The position numbers were made by a program, and so were the translations under genes. Positions 1 to 7,807 of a stretch of 64,000 bases of DNA are shown piece by piece. Position 1 is the first letter of the stretch. Each line of letters opens with the position of its first letter. Origin of the DNA: Variovorax boronicumulans (GTDB lineage: Bacteria > Pseudomonadota > Gammaproteobacteria > Burkholderiales > Burkholderiaceae_C); the NCBI RefSeq assembly GCF_029892485.1, contig NZ_JARXVG010000007.1, positions 186,001-250,000 of the forward strand, in the 5' to 3' direction. The notes beneath the pieces were generated by a model. It searched no databases, was not told the DNA's origin, and worked only from the letters and a program-made list of their open reading frames with translations.

Positions 1-1010
1 AGGCGGTTCAGCGACACGAAGTGCTGGCCGTCCGGCAGCATGCGGATGCCCGAGGCGTAGCTGGTGCCCTTGAAGCCGGCCGGCAGTGCCGAGGTTTCGC
101 TCACCAGCGTGAGCACGCCCGTGGCGCTGTCGTAGCGCATGAAGGCGATGGTCGAGGCCTCTTCGTTCACGAGGTAGAGCCACTTGCCGTTCGGGTGGAA
201 GACGAAGTGGCGCGCGCCCGAGCTTTCCGACACCGCGACGGTGCCGGGCTGGCTCAGCACGCCGGTGATGCGGTCGAAGCGGTACGAGATCACCCGGTCC
301 AGGCCCAGGTCGGCGACCAGCACGAAGTTGCCGGTGGGGTCGCTGTGCACCATGTGCGCATGCGGGCCGTCGTGGTCGCTGGTGGCAAAGCCTTCGTGCG
401 AGCGCGCCGCGGCGGGCACCACGTCGGCACCGGGCTTGCAGGGCGTGGCGCCGCAGGCGGCGACGTCCTTGTAGACGACGGCGGCGACAGCCGAATCGAA
501 GCCACCGTCGGCACGCAATGCGATCACGCTGACGTCGCCGCTCGCGTAGTTCGCGGTGAAGAGAAAGCGACCATCGGGATGCACGCTGACATACGCCGGG
601 TCCTTGCCGCCGCAGGCCATCTCGGCCACGAACGACAGCGCGCCGTCCGCACCGATGCGGAAGGCCGAGACCGAACCGGCCTCGAACTCGTTGGCCGCAT
701 AGAGCATCGGCAGCTTCGGATGCCGCGCGAGCGATGCGGGATTGCGCAGCTTGGCATCGCTGCCCGTGCTTGCAACGGCGGGCGGTGCGCCGGGAATGGG
801 CTTGAGCGCGCCGGTCGCGCCGTCCACCACGAACTGGTGAACGCCGAGGCCACGCCCGCCGCGCCACGGCTTGCCGCCGTCGCTGTAGGTGCCGACGTAG
901 GCGTACACAGGACCGGATGTGGCGGCCTGGATAGTGGAGGCCGTGAGGCCGAGGGCTCCGAGGCCGGAGGCCAGTGCGCTGGCTTGCAGAAGTTGGCGAC
1001 GCGATGGCAT
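1..1010 (-). CDS. lactonase-family beta-propeller protein (6-phosphogluconolactonase/carboxymuconate cyclase type), partial
   Basis: The ATG is at 1010 and the reading frame runs off the left edge of the window, so the C-terminus is missing; 336 codons are visible. The N-terminus MPSRRQLLQ followed by a hydrophobic stretch looks like a twin-arginine (Tat) signal, which fits the tatABC genes further on. After it comes YAYVGTYSDGG, the typical first blade of the seven-bladed Lactonase family (Pgl and 3-carboxymuconate cyclase relatives). Blade motifs such as ASLARHPKLPMLYAANE and VSVHPDGRFLFTANY follow at about residues 95-150. The gene lies 19 bp after the stop of the peptide-binding protein gene and is probably co-transcribed with it. 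The substrate is unknown; an exported member may act on a sugar lactone or serve a non-catalytic propeller role. Confidence 0.85.
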   Translation of the reverse strand, partial: MPSRRQLLQASALASGLGALGLTASTIQAATSGPVYAYVGTYSDGGKPWRGGRGLGVHQFVVDGATGALKPIPGAPPAVASTGSDAKLRNPASLARHPKLPMLYAANEFEAGSVSAFRIGADGALSFVAEMACGGKDPAYVSVHPDGRFLFTANYASGDVSVIALRADGGFDSAVAAVVYKDVAACGATPCKPGADVVPAAARSHEGFATSDHDGPHAHMVHSDPTGNFVLVADLGLDRVISYRFDRITGVLSQPGTVAVSESSGARHFVFHPNGKWLYLVNEEASTIAFMRYDSATGVLTLVSETSALPAGFKGTSYASGIRMLPDGQHFVSLNR

Positions 1011-1029
1011 GGCAGTGGTCCTTCCGGCT

Positions 1030-2613
1030 TTACTTGATCTTCGCGTTCCAGAAGAACGGCCACGTCGCGGGCTGGTAGTTGTCCAACGCCGGGCTCTTGG
1101 CCGAGAGGCCGTTGAACTTGCCGACGTTGATATACGGCACCTCGTCGTAGACGACCTGCTGCACCTTGCCCCACAGCGCGCCGCGCTTGGCGGGGTCGCT
1201 CTCGACATTGAAGGCCTGCAGCGCCGACTTCTTGGCGGGCGTGTCCCACCAGCCGGGCGCACCGTCACCCAACTGCGGCGGCGAGAGCATCGGCTCGGGG
1301 AACTGGCCCGAGTGGGTCACGTAGATGTCCCAGAGCTTCGAATCGTTGCGGCGCTGAACCAGGGTGGCCCAGTCGACCACGTTCAGGTCGACCTTGAAGC
1401 CCGCGCGCTTGAGCTGCTCGGCCATCAGCAACGACATGTTGTAGTGGAAGTCGTACTGGCGGCTCGTGAGCACGCGGATCGGCTCGCCCTTGTAGCCGGC
1501 CTTGGCGGCGGCTTCCTTGGCCTTGGGTGCGTTGCGCTCGTTGTAGAGCGTGACGCCAGCGGTCGAATAGAACGGCGAGCCCTTGGGGAAGTGGTTGGCC
1601 TCGGCCACGAAGAAGCGGGTGTCGCCGAAGCCGGCTGCGAGCATTTCTCCTTCGCCGAGCGCGGACTGGATCGCCTGGCGCACGGCCTGGTTGGAAGCCA
1701 CGCCTTCCTTCGTATTGAGCACGAGGTACGGGAAGCCGAACGACGGCGTCATGATCGGCACGGTCTTGCCGCCCGATTTCTCCAGGCGCGGCAGGGCTTC
1801 AACCGGCAGCAGGTCGGCAAAGTCGTACTGGCCGGCGAGCGCACCTTCGACGCGCGTGCTCGCATTGGGCACGGGCACGAAGCGCAGTTCCTCGATGACC
1901 GCCTCGCGCTTGCCGCCGTAGCCGCTCGCGGGTTCCTTGCGCGCGGCGTACTTGTCGAAGCGGGTGAGCAGCACGAACTGGTCGGGGCGGCGCTCCTTGA
2001 ACTTGTAGGGGCCGGTCCCGACGAACTCCTTCAGCGGCGAGGCGATCGATTCCTTGGCCATGATCGCGGCCATGCCACTGGGCAGCGCAAGCTGCGAGAG
2101 CAGCGGCGCATAGGGCGCCTTCAGCACGATCTCCACGCCCAGCGGGCCCTTGGCCTTGAGCGTGTCGATTTCCTTGCCCACGGCCTTGCCGCGCGGCGAC
2201 TGGTCCATCCAGCGCTGCAGGCTCGCCACCACATCGTCGGCGGTGAGCTCGCGGCCGCTGTGCAGCATCACGCCCTTGCGCAGGGTGATGGCGTAGGTCT
2301 TGCCGTCGGCGGAGATCTTCGGCGCGGCTTCGGCCAGCATCGGCACCACGTTCCACTTGGCATCGAAGGTGTAGAGCGTCTCGTACACGTGCTGCATGAT
2401 GGTTCCGACCAGGTCGGCGGTGGAGGCCATCGGGTCGAGCGTCTGCGGCTCGGCCACCATGGCGAGCGTCGCGAAGTTGCGCGGGCCCTGGGCATGCGCC
2501 TGCTGATGCGGCAGCGCGGCGCACAGCATCGCGAGCAAGGACGCACCCAGCAGGCTGCGTTTGGACAGCTTGGGCAGGCGCCGGACAAGACCGGCGTTGG
2601 CGGCATGGGGCAT
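1030..2613 (-). CDS. ABC transporter substrate-binding protein, family 5 (peptide/dipeptide type)
   Basis: Periplasmic solute-binding protein of 527 residues, the usual size for the DppA/OppA family. The start at 2613 (MPHAANAGL) was chosen over an open extension upstream because AAGGAG sits 6 bases before it. A long signal peptide covers about residues 1-43, ending near QQAHAQ. The mature protein begins NFATLAMVAEPQTLDPMAS, which is typical of this family, and LTADDVVASLQRWM matches the family signature near residue 120. No permease or ATPase gene is in the window, so its membrane partners lie elsewhere or beyond the left edge. Divergent from the ridA-like gene across a palindrome-rich gap. 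Confidence 0.9.
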   Translation of the reverse strand: MPHAANAGLVRRLPKLSKRSLLGASLLAMLCAALPHQQAHAQGPRNFATLAMVAEPQTLDPMASTADLVGTIMQHVYETLYTFDAKWNVVPMLAEAAPKISADGKTYAITLRKGVMLHSGRELTADDVVASLQRWMDQSPRGKAVGKEIDTLKAKGPLGVEIVLKAPYAPLLSQLALPSGMAAIMAKESIASPLKEFVGTGPYKFKERRPDQFVLLTRFDKYAARKEPASGYGGKREAVIEELRFVPVPNASTRVEGALAGQYDFADLLPVEALPRLEKSGGKTVPIMTPSFGFPYLVLNTKEGVASNQAVRQAIQSALGEGEMLAAGFGDTRFFVAEANHFPKGSPFYSTAGVTLYNERNAPKAKEAAAKAGYKGEPIRVLTSRQYDFHYNMSLLMAEQLKRAGFKVDLNVVDWATLVQRRNDSKLWDIYVTHSGQFPEPMLSPPQLGDGAPGWWDTPAKKSALQAFNVESDPAKRGALWGKVQQVVYDEVPYINVGKFNGLSAKSPALDNYQPATWPFFWNAKIK

Positions 2614-2676
2614 GGGGAACTCCTTCGTGGGGCGGGCGAGGTTATGAAAGAAATTTTCTTTTCCGCCCGGACTTTG

Positions 2677-2693
2677 AAGCATCAACCATGCCA
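2677..2693 (-). promoter_or_regulatory. candidate sigma54 (-24/-12) promoter for the binding-protein gene
   Basis: Read on the minus strand the sequence is TGGCATG, four bases, then ATGCTT. The GG and GC doublets are exactly 10 bases apart, as the sigma54 rule requires, and only one position departs from the TGGCAYR-N4-TTGCW consensus. It lies 64 bp before the chosen ATG. No activator gene is nearby, so this is a motif match only. Confidence 0.35.
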
Positions 2694-2706
2694 AATCATC
2701 CGTGTT

Positions 2707-2727
2707 AACCCTCGTTTGAGGGTTTTT
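2707..2727 (+). terminator. hairpin followed by a T run in the divergent intergenic region
   Basis: Arms AACCCTC and GAGGGTT enclose the loop GTTT, and the plus strand continues with TTT. This has the shape of an intrinsic terminator reading toward ridA, but no plus-strand gene lies upstream. It may block antisense read-through or form part of the operator cluster. Confidence 0.4.
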
Positions 2728-2766
2728 CTGAAATAGATTTTCAGATTGGATCGATACTTGCGATCC
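2727..2766. promoter_or_regulatory. two operator-like palindromes between the binding-protein gene and ridA
   Basis: The first palindrome is TCTGAAA - TAGAT - TTTCAGA (2727-2745). The second is GGATCG - ATACTTG - CGATCC (2748-2766). Both have perfect arms and sit in the divergent promoter gap, 45-85 bp before the ridA-like start. They could bind dimeric regulators; the regulator is not identified. Confidence 0.4.
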
Positions 2767-2812
2767 GCTTTTCTTGCTTTTCTTTCATTCCCATCACTTC
2801 AGGAGTCCTCCC

Positions 2813-3199
2813 ATGCCCCTCGAATACCTCGGCGCCCCGCCCGTCGCCTCGGACCGCCAGGCCCGCCCCTTTTCCCCGGCTGTGCGCGCGGGCGACTTCA
2901 TCTACGTGTCGGGCCAGGTGCCCGCCAATGCCGACGGCGAGATCGTGGTGGGCGGCATCGAGGCGCAGACGCGCCAAGTGATGGAGAACCTGAAAAAAGT
3001 GCTCGCGCTGGCCGGCGCCACGCTCGACGACGTGTGCAAGAGCACCGTGTGGCTGCACGACGCGCGCGACTTTGGTGCCTTCAACCGCATCTACATGAGC
3101 TACTTCGGTGAAAACAAGCCGGCGCGCTCGACCACCGAGGCGCGCCTGATGGTCGACGCCAAAGTGGAAATCGACGTCGTCGCCTACAAGCCGAAGTAA
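2813..3199 (+). CDS. RidA/YjgF/YER057c/UK114 family protein
   Basis: 128 residues, the normal size for RidA-family enamine/imine deaminases, which form trimers and remove reactive 2-aminoacrylate-type intermediates. The start at 2813 is preceded by AGGAG with 7 bases of spacing. Family features are RPFSPAVRAGDFIYVSGQ near the N-terminus, LKKVLALAGATLDDVCKSTV in the middle and the C-terminal block ARSTTEARLM, which holds the conserved substrate-binding Arg of the family. It may belong to one of the RidA subgroups tied to amino-acid or aromatic catabolism rather than being housekeeping RidA. It converges with the ClpP-like gene, with three bases between the stops. Confidence 0.88.
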   Translation: MPLEYLGAPPVASDRQARPFSPAVRAGDFIYVSGQVPANADGEIVVGGIEAQTRQVMENLKKVLALAGATLDDVCKSTVWLHDARDFGAFNRIYMSYFGENKPARSTTEARLMVDAKVEIDVVAYKPK

Positions 3200-3202
3200 C
3201 CG

Positions 3203-3793
3203 CTACTTCAGCTCGGTCTTGCGCTGGATGATGCGCGAGACCAGCCCGTACTCCACCGCCTCCTCCGCCGAGAGCCACCGGTCGCGCTCGATGTCGGCCA
3301 GCACCACGTCGATGTGCTTGCCGGTCTCGCGCGCGATTTCGTGCGCGATGCGCTGGCGGGCCTTGATGATTTCCTGCGCCTGGATGGCGATGTCTGTCGC
3401 CTGCCCGCCCGCGCCGCCGCTGGGCTGGTGGATCAGGAAGCGCGTGTTCGGCAGGCACACGCGCCGCTCGCGCGGGGCCGCCAGGAACAGGTGCGTGGCG
3501 GCGCTGCCGACCCAGCCGGTGCCGATCATGTTCACCGGCGCGCCGATGAAACGCACGATGTCGTGGATCGCATCGCCCGACTCCAGGTGCCCGCCGGGCG
3601 AGCTCACCAGGATGTCGATGGGCTGCTGGTTGTCCGCATCCAGCGCGATGAGCCGGCGCGTGACGTCGGCGGCCACCGCGTCGGTGATGCTGCCGAAGAT
3701 CAGCAGCGTGCGCGATTTGAATGCCTTCTCCTCCAGGTAGGAGTTGCGCGGCTCGGCCGTGGCCGCGGGCTTGGTGTCGTCGTCGGTTTCCAT
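3203..3793 (-). CDS. ClpP-like serine protease, probable second paralogue
   Basis: 196 residues counted from METDDD. The catalytic triad falls at S97 (GWVGSAAT), H122 (FLIHQPSGG) and D171 (DIERDRWLSAEEA), the same numbers as in classical ClpP. The active-site block differs from the usual GQAASMG, and the N-terminus has a Thr/Asp/Pro-rich tail in place of a propeptide. No clpX or trigger factor gene is adjacent, unlike the housekeeping clpP locus, so this is most likely a second ClpP. The start is preceded by AAGGAG at a rather long spacing of 12 bases. It diverges from the ECF sigma factor gene across 87 bp. Confidence 0.88.
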   Translation of the reverse strand: METDDDTKPAATAEPRNSYLEEKAFKSRTLLIFGSITDAVAADVTRRLIALDADNQQPIDILVSSPGGHLESGDAIHDIVRFIGAPVNMIGTGWVGSAATHLFLAAPRERRVCLPNTRFLIHQPSGGAGGQATDIAIQAQEIIKARQRIAHEIARETGKHIDVVLADIERDRWLSAEEAVEYGLVSRIIQRKTELK

Positions 3794-3880
3794 GATGAAG
3801 AAGCACTCCTTGTGGGTTGAACTGTCTTGACGAACAAGCCCACAGTTTCGTGACATTCGGGCCTATGGCAAGCTGCGCCG

Positions 3881-4648
3881 ATGCTCGATGAACGCTATCT
3901 CTCGCAATTCCCGGCACTGCGAAGCCGGCTGGTTCGCGCAGCGGCGCGCATGCTGGGCGGACTGGCCGAAGCCGAGGACGTGGTGCAAGACACCTACCTG
4001 CGCGCGCTCGAGGAAGGCGACAGGCCCGGCCTCGATGCCGCCCAGGCCTGGCTCACGACGGTGATGCAGCACATCGCCATCGACCGGCTGCGGCGGCGCA
4101 ACTGGATGCAGCAGTGGCTTTCCGGTGCGCAGGCATCGGAAGTGCCTGCCGACAAAGCCGCCTCGACCGAAGACCGCGCCGCAATGGCCCAGGAGGTCGA
4201 ACAGGCCTTGCGGCTGCTGGCCAACCGGCTAAGCCCCGCCGATGGCGCCGCGGTGCTGCTGCGCGAGGTGTTCGAAGCCAGCTTCAAGGAAATTGCAGAG
4301 GCCAGCGGCAAGACCGAGGCGGCTTGCCGGCAGCAATTGCATCGCGCATTGCTGCGGCTGCGGCAGGACGACAGGGACGTGGAAGAACGCAGCGCTGAAG
4401 CGGTCTTCCATGTGTACCGGCAGGCGCTGCATGACTGCGATTCACGGACGCTGTTCGCGATGCTCCGACAGCCACCGACGCGCGCGTTGGCTATGTCGGC
4501 TGCGATGGCACCCAGGTCGGATGCACCGCGTGTGGTGTGCCAGGTGATGCAGATGGGCGGACAGCTTGGCTTGGTGCTGACCTTGGGTGGAAAGGTACTG
4601 TGCGTGCTGCCGCTGGAGGCGCGGCAGGCCGAAGAGGCGCTGCTTTAG
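3881..4648 (+). CDS. ECF-type RNA polymerase sigma factor with C-terminal extension
   Basis: 255 residues. Sigma region 2 is seen at about residues 10-75 (GGLAEAEDVVQDTYLRALEE, then WLTTVMQHIAIDRLRRR). Region 4 is at about residues 108-160 (ANRLSPADGAAVLLREVFE, then EIAEASGKTEAACRQQLHRA). Ordinary ECF factors end here. This one has about 85 further residues (FHVYRQALHDCDSRTLFAML and beyond) that resemble the SnoaL-like tails of some ECF groups, a weak comparison by eye. No anti-sigma gene is next to it, which suits ECF groups regulated by their own C-terminal domain. The start at 3881 leaves 87 bp to the divergent ClpP-like gene. Confidence 0.88.
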   Translation: MLDERYLSQFPALRSRLVRAAARMLGGLAEAEDVVQDTYLRALEEGDRPGLDAAQAWLTTVMQHIAIDRLRRRNWMQQWLSGAQASEVPADKAASTEDRAAMAQEVEQALRLLANRLSPADGAAVLLREVFEASFKEIAEASGKTEAACRQQLHRALLRLRQDDRDVEERSAEAVFHVYRQALHDCDSRTLFAMLRQPPTRALAMSAAMAPRSDAPRVVCQVMQMGGQLGLVLTLGGKVLCVLPLEARQAEEALL

Positions 4649-4761
4649 CTCCTTCCCTCTCCGGGGGAAGGTTGGGATGGGGGCCGCGCGGCCTCGAAGA
4701 CTGCATGGCATTGAATGCCGCGTGCCCCCACCCCTGCCCTCCCCCGGAAGGGGAGGGAGAA
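4649..4761. repeat. GC-rich inverted repeat between convergent genes (REP-like)
   Basis: The left arm (4649-4684) and the reverse complement of the right arm (4723-4759) share the pattern CTCC-TTCC-CCGGGGGA followed by a GGG-rich tail. A second small palindrome, GGCATT-G-AATGCC, lies between them. The element begins directly after the sigma factor stop and ends 12 bp before the lolD stop. It could act as a bidirectional terminator. I recognise the type as a dispersed Comamonadaceae intergenic repeat, but copy number cannot be seen here. Confidence 0.6.
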
Positions 4762-4772
4762 AGACAAGGGAC

Positions 4773-5450
4773 TCAGCCGGCCAGCCGACCCGCCACCAAC
4801 TGCAGCACCCGGTCGCATCGCTTGGCCAGTTCCTGGTCATGCGTGACCATCACGAACGCCGTGCCATGCCGATGCGCCAGATCAAGCATCAGCGCGAACA
4901 CCGCGTCGGCAGTGCTGCGGTCCAGGTTGCCCGTCGGCTCGTCGGCCAGCACGCATGCCGGCTGCGTGACCAGCGCACGCGCGATCGCCACGCGCTGGCG
5001 TTCGCCGCCCGACAACTCTGCCGGACGGTGATGAAGACGCTCGCCCAGACCGACACTGCCAAGAATCTTCGCGGCCGCCTGCGCAGCCTGCGACGACTCG
5101 ACGCGGCGGATCTTCAGCGGCATCGCCACGTTGTCGAGCGCGCTGAACTCGGGCAGCAAATGATGGAACTGGTAGACGAAACCGAGGTGCCGGTTGCGCA
5201 ACCGCCCCTGCTCCGCGGCATCCGCATGCGCGATGTCCTTGCCCAGCAGCTCGACCTTGCCCGAGGTCGGCGCATCGAGCCCGCCCATCAGGTGCAGCAG
5301 CGTGCTCTTGCCCGAGCCCGAGGCGCCGACGATGGCCAGCGTTTCGCCGGCATGCACGTCCAGGTCCACGCCGTGCAGCACGGTGAGGTCGATGCGTCCT
5401 TCGTGAAAACGCTTCGTGAGGCCACGGGCCTTCAATACCACTTCACTCAT
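4773..5450 (-). CDS. lolD: lipoprotein-releasing system ATP-binding protein LolD
   Basis: 225-residue ABC ATPase that drives release of outer-membrane lipoproteins from the inner membrane to LolA. The start MSEVVLKARGLTKRF at 5450 overlaps the permease stop by 8 bases. The Walker A motif GASGSGKSTLLHLMGG is near residue 40, the signature LSGGERQRVAIARAL near 145 and Walker B VLADEPTGNLD near 165. The motif YQFHHLLPEFSALDNV is typical of the LolD/MacB group. LolD rather than another MacB-type ATPase is inferred from the adjacent LolC/E-type permease. Confidence 0.92.
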   Translation of the reverse strand: MSEVVLKARGLTKRFHEGRIDLTVLHGVDLDVHAGETLAIVGASGSGKSTLLHLMGGLDAPTSGKVELLGKDIAHADAAEQGRLRNRHLGFVYQFHHLLPEFSALDNVAMPLKIRRVESSQAAQAAAKILGSVGLGERLHHRPAELSGGERQRVAIARALVTQPACVLADEPTGNLDRSTADAVFALMLDLAHRHGTAFVMVTHDQELAKRCDRVLQLVAGRLAG

Positions 5451-6699
5451 AGCGCAATGCCTCCGCGGGGTTGACGCGGCTGGCGCGCCAGCTCGGGTAC
5501 AGCGTTGCAAGGAACGCCAGGATGAGCGAGATGATCGCGATGGGCATGATGTCGCTTTGCTGCGGGTCGCTCGGCATCTTGCTGATCAGGTAGATGTCCT
5601 TGGGCAGGAAGCTCGCATGAAAGAGCCGCTCCAGGAACGGCACTATCACGTCGATGTTGTAGGCGATGCCCAAGCCCAACAGCAGGCCGGCCACGGTGCC
5701 GATCACGCCCACCATCGCGCCCTGCACCACGAAGATGCCCATGATGCTGCGCGGCGAGCTGCCCAGCGTGCGCAGGATGGCGATGTCGGCGCGCTTGTCG
5801 GTCACCGTCATCACCAGCGTCGAAACGAGATTGAACGCGGCCACTGCCACGATCAGCGTGAGGATGATGAACATCATGCGTTTCTCGACCTGCACGGCCG
5901 CAAACCAGGTCTTGTTCTGGCGCGTCCAGTCGCGGATGAGGAACTCGCCCGGCAGGCTGACGGCCAGCTGGTCGGCCACGTCGCGGGCCTCGTTCAGGTC
6001 CTTGAGCTTGAGGCGAATGCCGGTCGGGCCTTCGAGGCGGAACACCTTGGCGGCATCCTGCTCGTGCACCATCGCCAGCGCCGAGTCGTACTCGTAGTGG
6101 CCCGAATCGAAGGTGCCCACCACGGTGAACTGCTTCAGGCGCGGCACCACGCCGGCCGGCGTGACCTGGCCGCCCGGCGCCACCAGCGTGACCTTGTCGC
6201 CCGGCTGCACGAACATCGAGCGCGCGAGCTCCACGCCCAGCACGATGCCGAATTCGCCCGGCACCAGCTTGTCGAAGGTTCCCTTGCTCGCGATGCCGCC
6301 GGTGTCGGTGACCTCGGGTTCGAGCTTGGGATCGATGCCGCGGACGATCGCGCCCTTCATGTCCTCGCCGCGCGCGATCAGCGCCTGCGTGTTGATGAAG
6401 GGAGCCGCGCCGATGACCTCGGGGTTCTTGCGCGCGGCCGCCATGATTTCGTCGAGGCTCTGCAGCGCCTGGCCGTCGCGCGAGAAGATCTCGATGTGCG
6501 ACACCACGCCGAGCATGCGGTCGCGCACCTCTTTCTGGAAGCCGTTCATCACACTGAGCACAATGATCAGCGCCGCCACGCCCAGTGCAATGCCAAGCAT
6601 CGACACACCGGAGATGAAGGAGATGAAGCCGTTGCGCCGCGTCGCCCGGCCTGCGCGCGTGTAGCGCCAGCCGAGCTGCAGTTCATAAGGGAGTCGCAT
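5443..6699 (-). CDS. lolC: lipoprotein-releasing ABC transporter permease, LolC/LolE family
   Basis: 418 residues from the ATG at 6699 (MRLPYELQLGWRYTRAG); a TTG one codon upstream is also possible. AGGA lies 6 bases before the ATG. Four membrane spans of the FtsX/MacB type are visible at about residues 22-50, 270-295, 315-345 and 385-405, with a large periplasmic domain between the first two. Only one permease gene accompanies lolD, where Escherichia coli has both lolC and lolE. It may be a single homodimeric LolF-like permease, or a second permease gene may lie elsewhere. Confidence 0.9.
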   Translation of the reverse strand: MRLPYELQLGWRYTRAGRATRRNGFISFISGVSMLGIALGVAALIIVLSVMNGFQKEVRDRMLGVVSHIEIFSRDGQALQSLDEIMAAARKNPEVIGAAPFINTQALIARGEDMKGAIVRGIDPKLEPEVTDTGGIASKGTFDKLVPGEFGIVLGVELARSMFVQPGDKVTLVAPGGQVTPAGVVPRLKQFTVVGTFDSGHYEYDSALAMVHEQDAAKVFRLEGPTGIRLKLKDLNEARDVADQLAVSLPGEFLIRDWTRQNKTWFAAVQVEKRMMFIILTLIVAVAAFNLVSTLVMTVTDKRADIAILRTLGSSPRSIMGIFVVQGAMVGVIGTVAGLLLGLGIAYNIDVIVPFLERLFHASFLPKDIYLISKMPSDPQQSDIMPIAIISLILAFLATLYPSWRASRVNPAEALRYE

Positions 6700-6733
6700 C
6701 AAATTTCCTGCCGAGCCGCCTCAAAGGAAATTT

Positions 6734-6784
6734 GCCCGCCCTTGGAGGGCAGCGAATACACGAAGTGAGGAGCGAGGGGGTTGG
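6734..6784. repeat. REP-like intergenic element upstream of the lol operon
   Basis: Read on the minus strand it contains CCAACCCCCTCGC, CACTTCGTGTATTCGC and TGCCCTCCAAGGGCGGGC. The blocks resemble those of the element between hisH and hisA (CACTGCGTGTCCGC plus CCAACCCCC). Assigned by similarity between the two copies; function unknown. Confidence 0.45.
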
Positions 6785-6844
6785 TCATATACGGCGGAAT
6801 TGTGGCATCCCGAAACGTTTGGGGGCTTCCGGGACAATAGAGGG

Positions 6845-7807
6845 ATGGCCGAACACCCCCCACGTCACCTGTTGATCCCCTTCGCCGGCCGCGGTTCCCC
6901 TGCCTGCCGCGCGGCATTGCCGGCGCTGAAGCTGCCGAACCTCGAATCCCTGCTCTCCCGGCTCACCCTCGCCGACACCGACACCCAGGACGAAAGCACG
7001 CGCTCGCCGCCGCACGAAAGGGCGCTCGCGAAGGCGCTGGGCGTTGCCGCCGCCGACGGCTGCATCCCCTGGGCCGCGCTCGAAGCCCGGCAAACCGGCC
7101 TCGCCACGCCCGACGACGCCGAAGGCTGGGGCGTCGTCACCCTGTGCAACTGGCAGGTCGGCATCGACGACGTGGCGCTGGGCGATCCGGCCGCGATCGA
7201 GATCGACGCCGCCGAATCGGCCGCGCTGCTCGATGTCGCGCGGCCTTTCTTCGAGGAAGACGGCATCGCGCTGCACCCCTCCCCCACGCCGGGCCGCTGG
7301 CTCGCCCGCGCGCGCATCTTCGACGGCCTCGCCACCGCCTCCATCGACCGCGCGGTGGGCTACCCCATCTCGCAATGGTCGCCTTTGGGCGATTCGGCGC
7401 GGCCGCTGCGCCGGCTGCAAAACGAGATGCAGATGCTGCTCTACACGCAGCGGGTGAACGACGACCGCGCCGCGCGCGGCGTGCCGCCGATCAACTCCTT
7501 CTGGCTCAGCGGCACCGGTGCGCTGAAAGGCGCGACGCCCGCAGCCTCCGCGCCAACCGTGAGCGACGCGCTGCGCATACCGGCCCTTCGCGACGACGGT
7601 GCAGGCTGGGCCGAGGCCTGGCAGGCGCTGGATGCCGGCGCCCTCGCCTCGCTGCTCGCCGACTACACGCGCGGCGCCGATGTGGCGCTCACCTTGTGCG
7701 GCGACCGCGGCGCGCAGCGCTACACCGTGCAGCAGCGCGGCCTCGCGCGCTGGGCCAGGAGCCTGTTCGACCGCACGCGGGCCGCCAGCGTGCTGGAGTC
7801 GCTGTGA
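6845..7807 (+). CDS. RpfE-like / phosphoglycerate-mutase-related protein
   Basis: 320 residues from the ATG at 6845; the RBS is weak. The sequence matches what I remember of the betaproteobacterial family annotated either as 'RpfE-type regulatory protein' or as 'cofactor-independent phosphoglycerate mutase-like'. The clearest landmark is LRRLQNEMQMLLYTQRVN followed by GVPPINSFWLSGTG near residues 190-230. The metal-ligand motifs of true phosphoglycerate mutases are not obvious, so enzymatic activity is doubtful. Its stop overlaps the recJ start (GTGA). The rpfE-recJ neighbourhood is also known from Xanthomonas, which supports the family call but gives no function. Confidence 0.55.
   Translation: MAEHPPRHLLIPFAGRGSPACRAALPALKLPNLESLLSRLTLADTDTQDESTRSPPHERALAKALGVAAADGCIPWAALEARQTGLATPDDAEGWGVVTLCNWQVGIDDVALGDPAAIEIDAAESAALLDVARPFFEEDGIALHPSPTPGRWLARARIFDGLATASIDRAVGYPISQWSPLGDSARPLRRLQNEMQMLLYTQRVNDDRAARGVPPINSFWLSGTGALKGATPAASAPTVSDALRIPALRDDGAGWAEAWQALDAGALASLLADYTRGADVALTLCGDRGAQRYTVQQRGLARWARSLFDRTRAASVLESL

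Noticed and set aside
919..2736. 605-codon plus-strand frame opposite the peptide-binding protein gene.
   Set aside because: Antisense shadow of a gene with signal peptide, RBS and family motifs; the frame itself has no recognisable domain.
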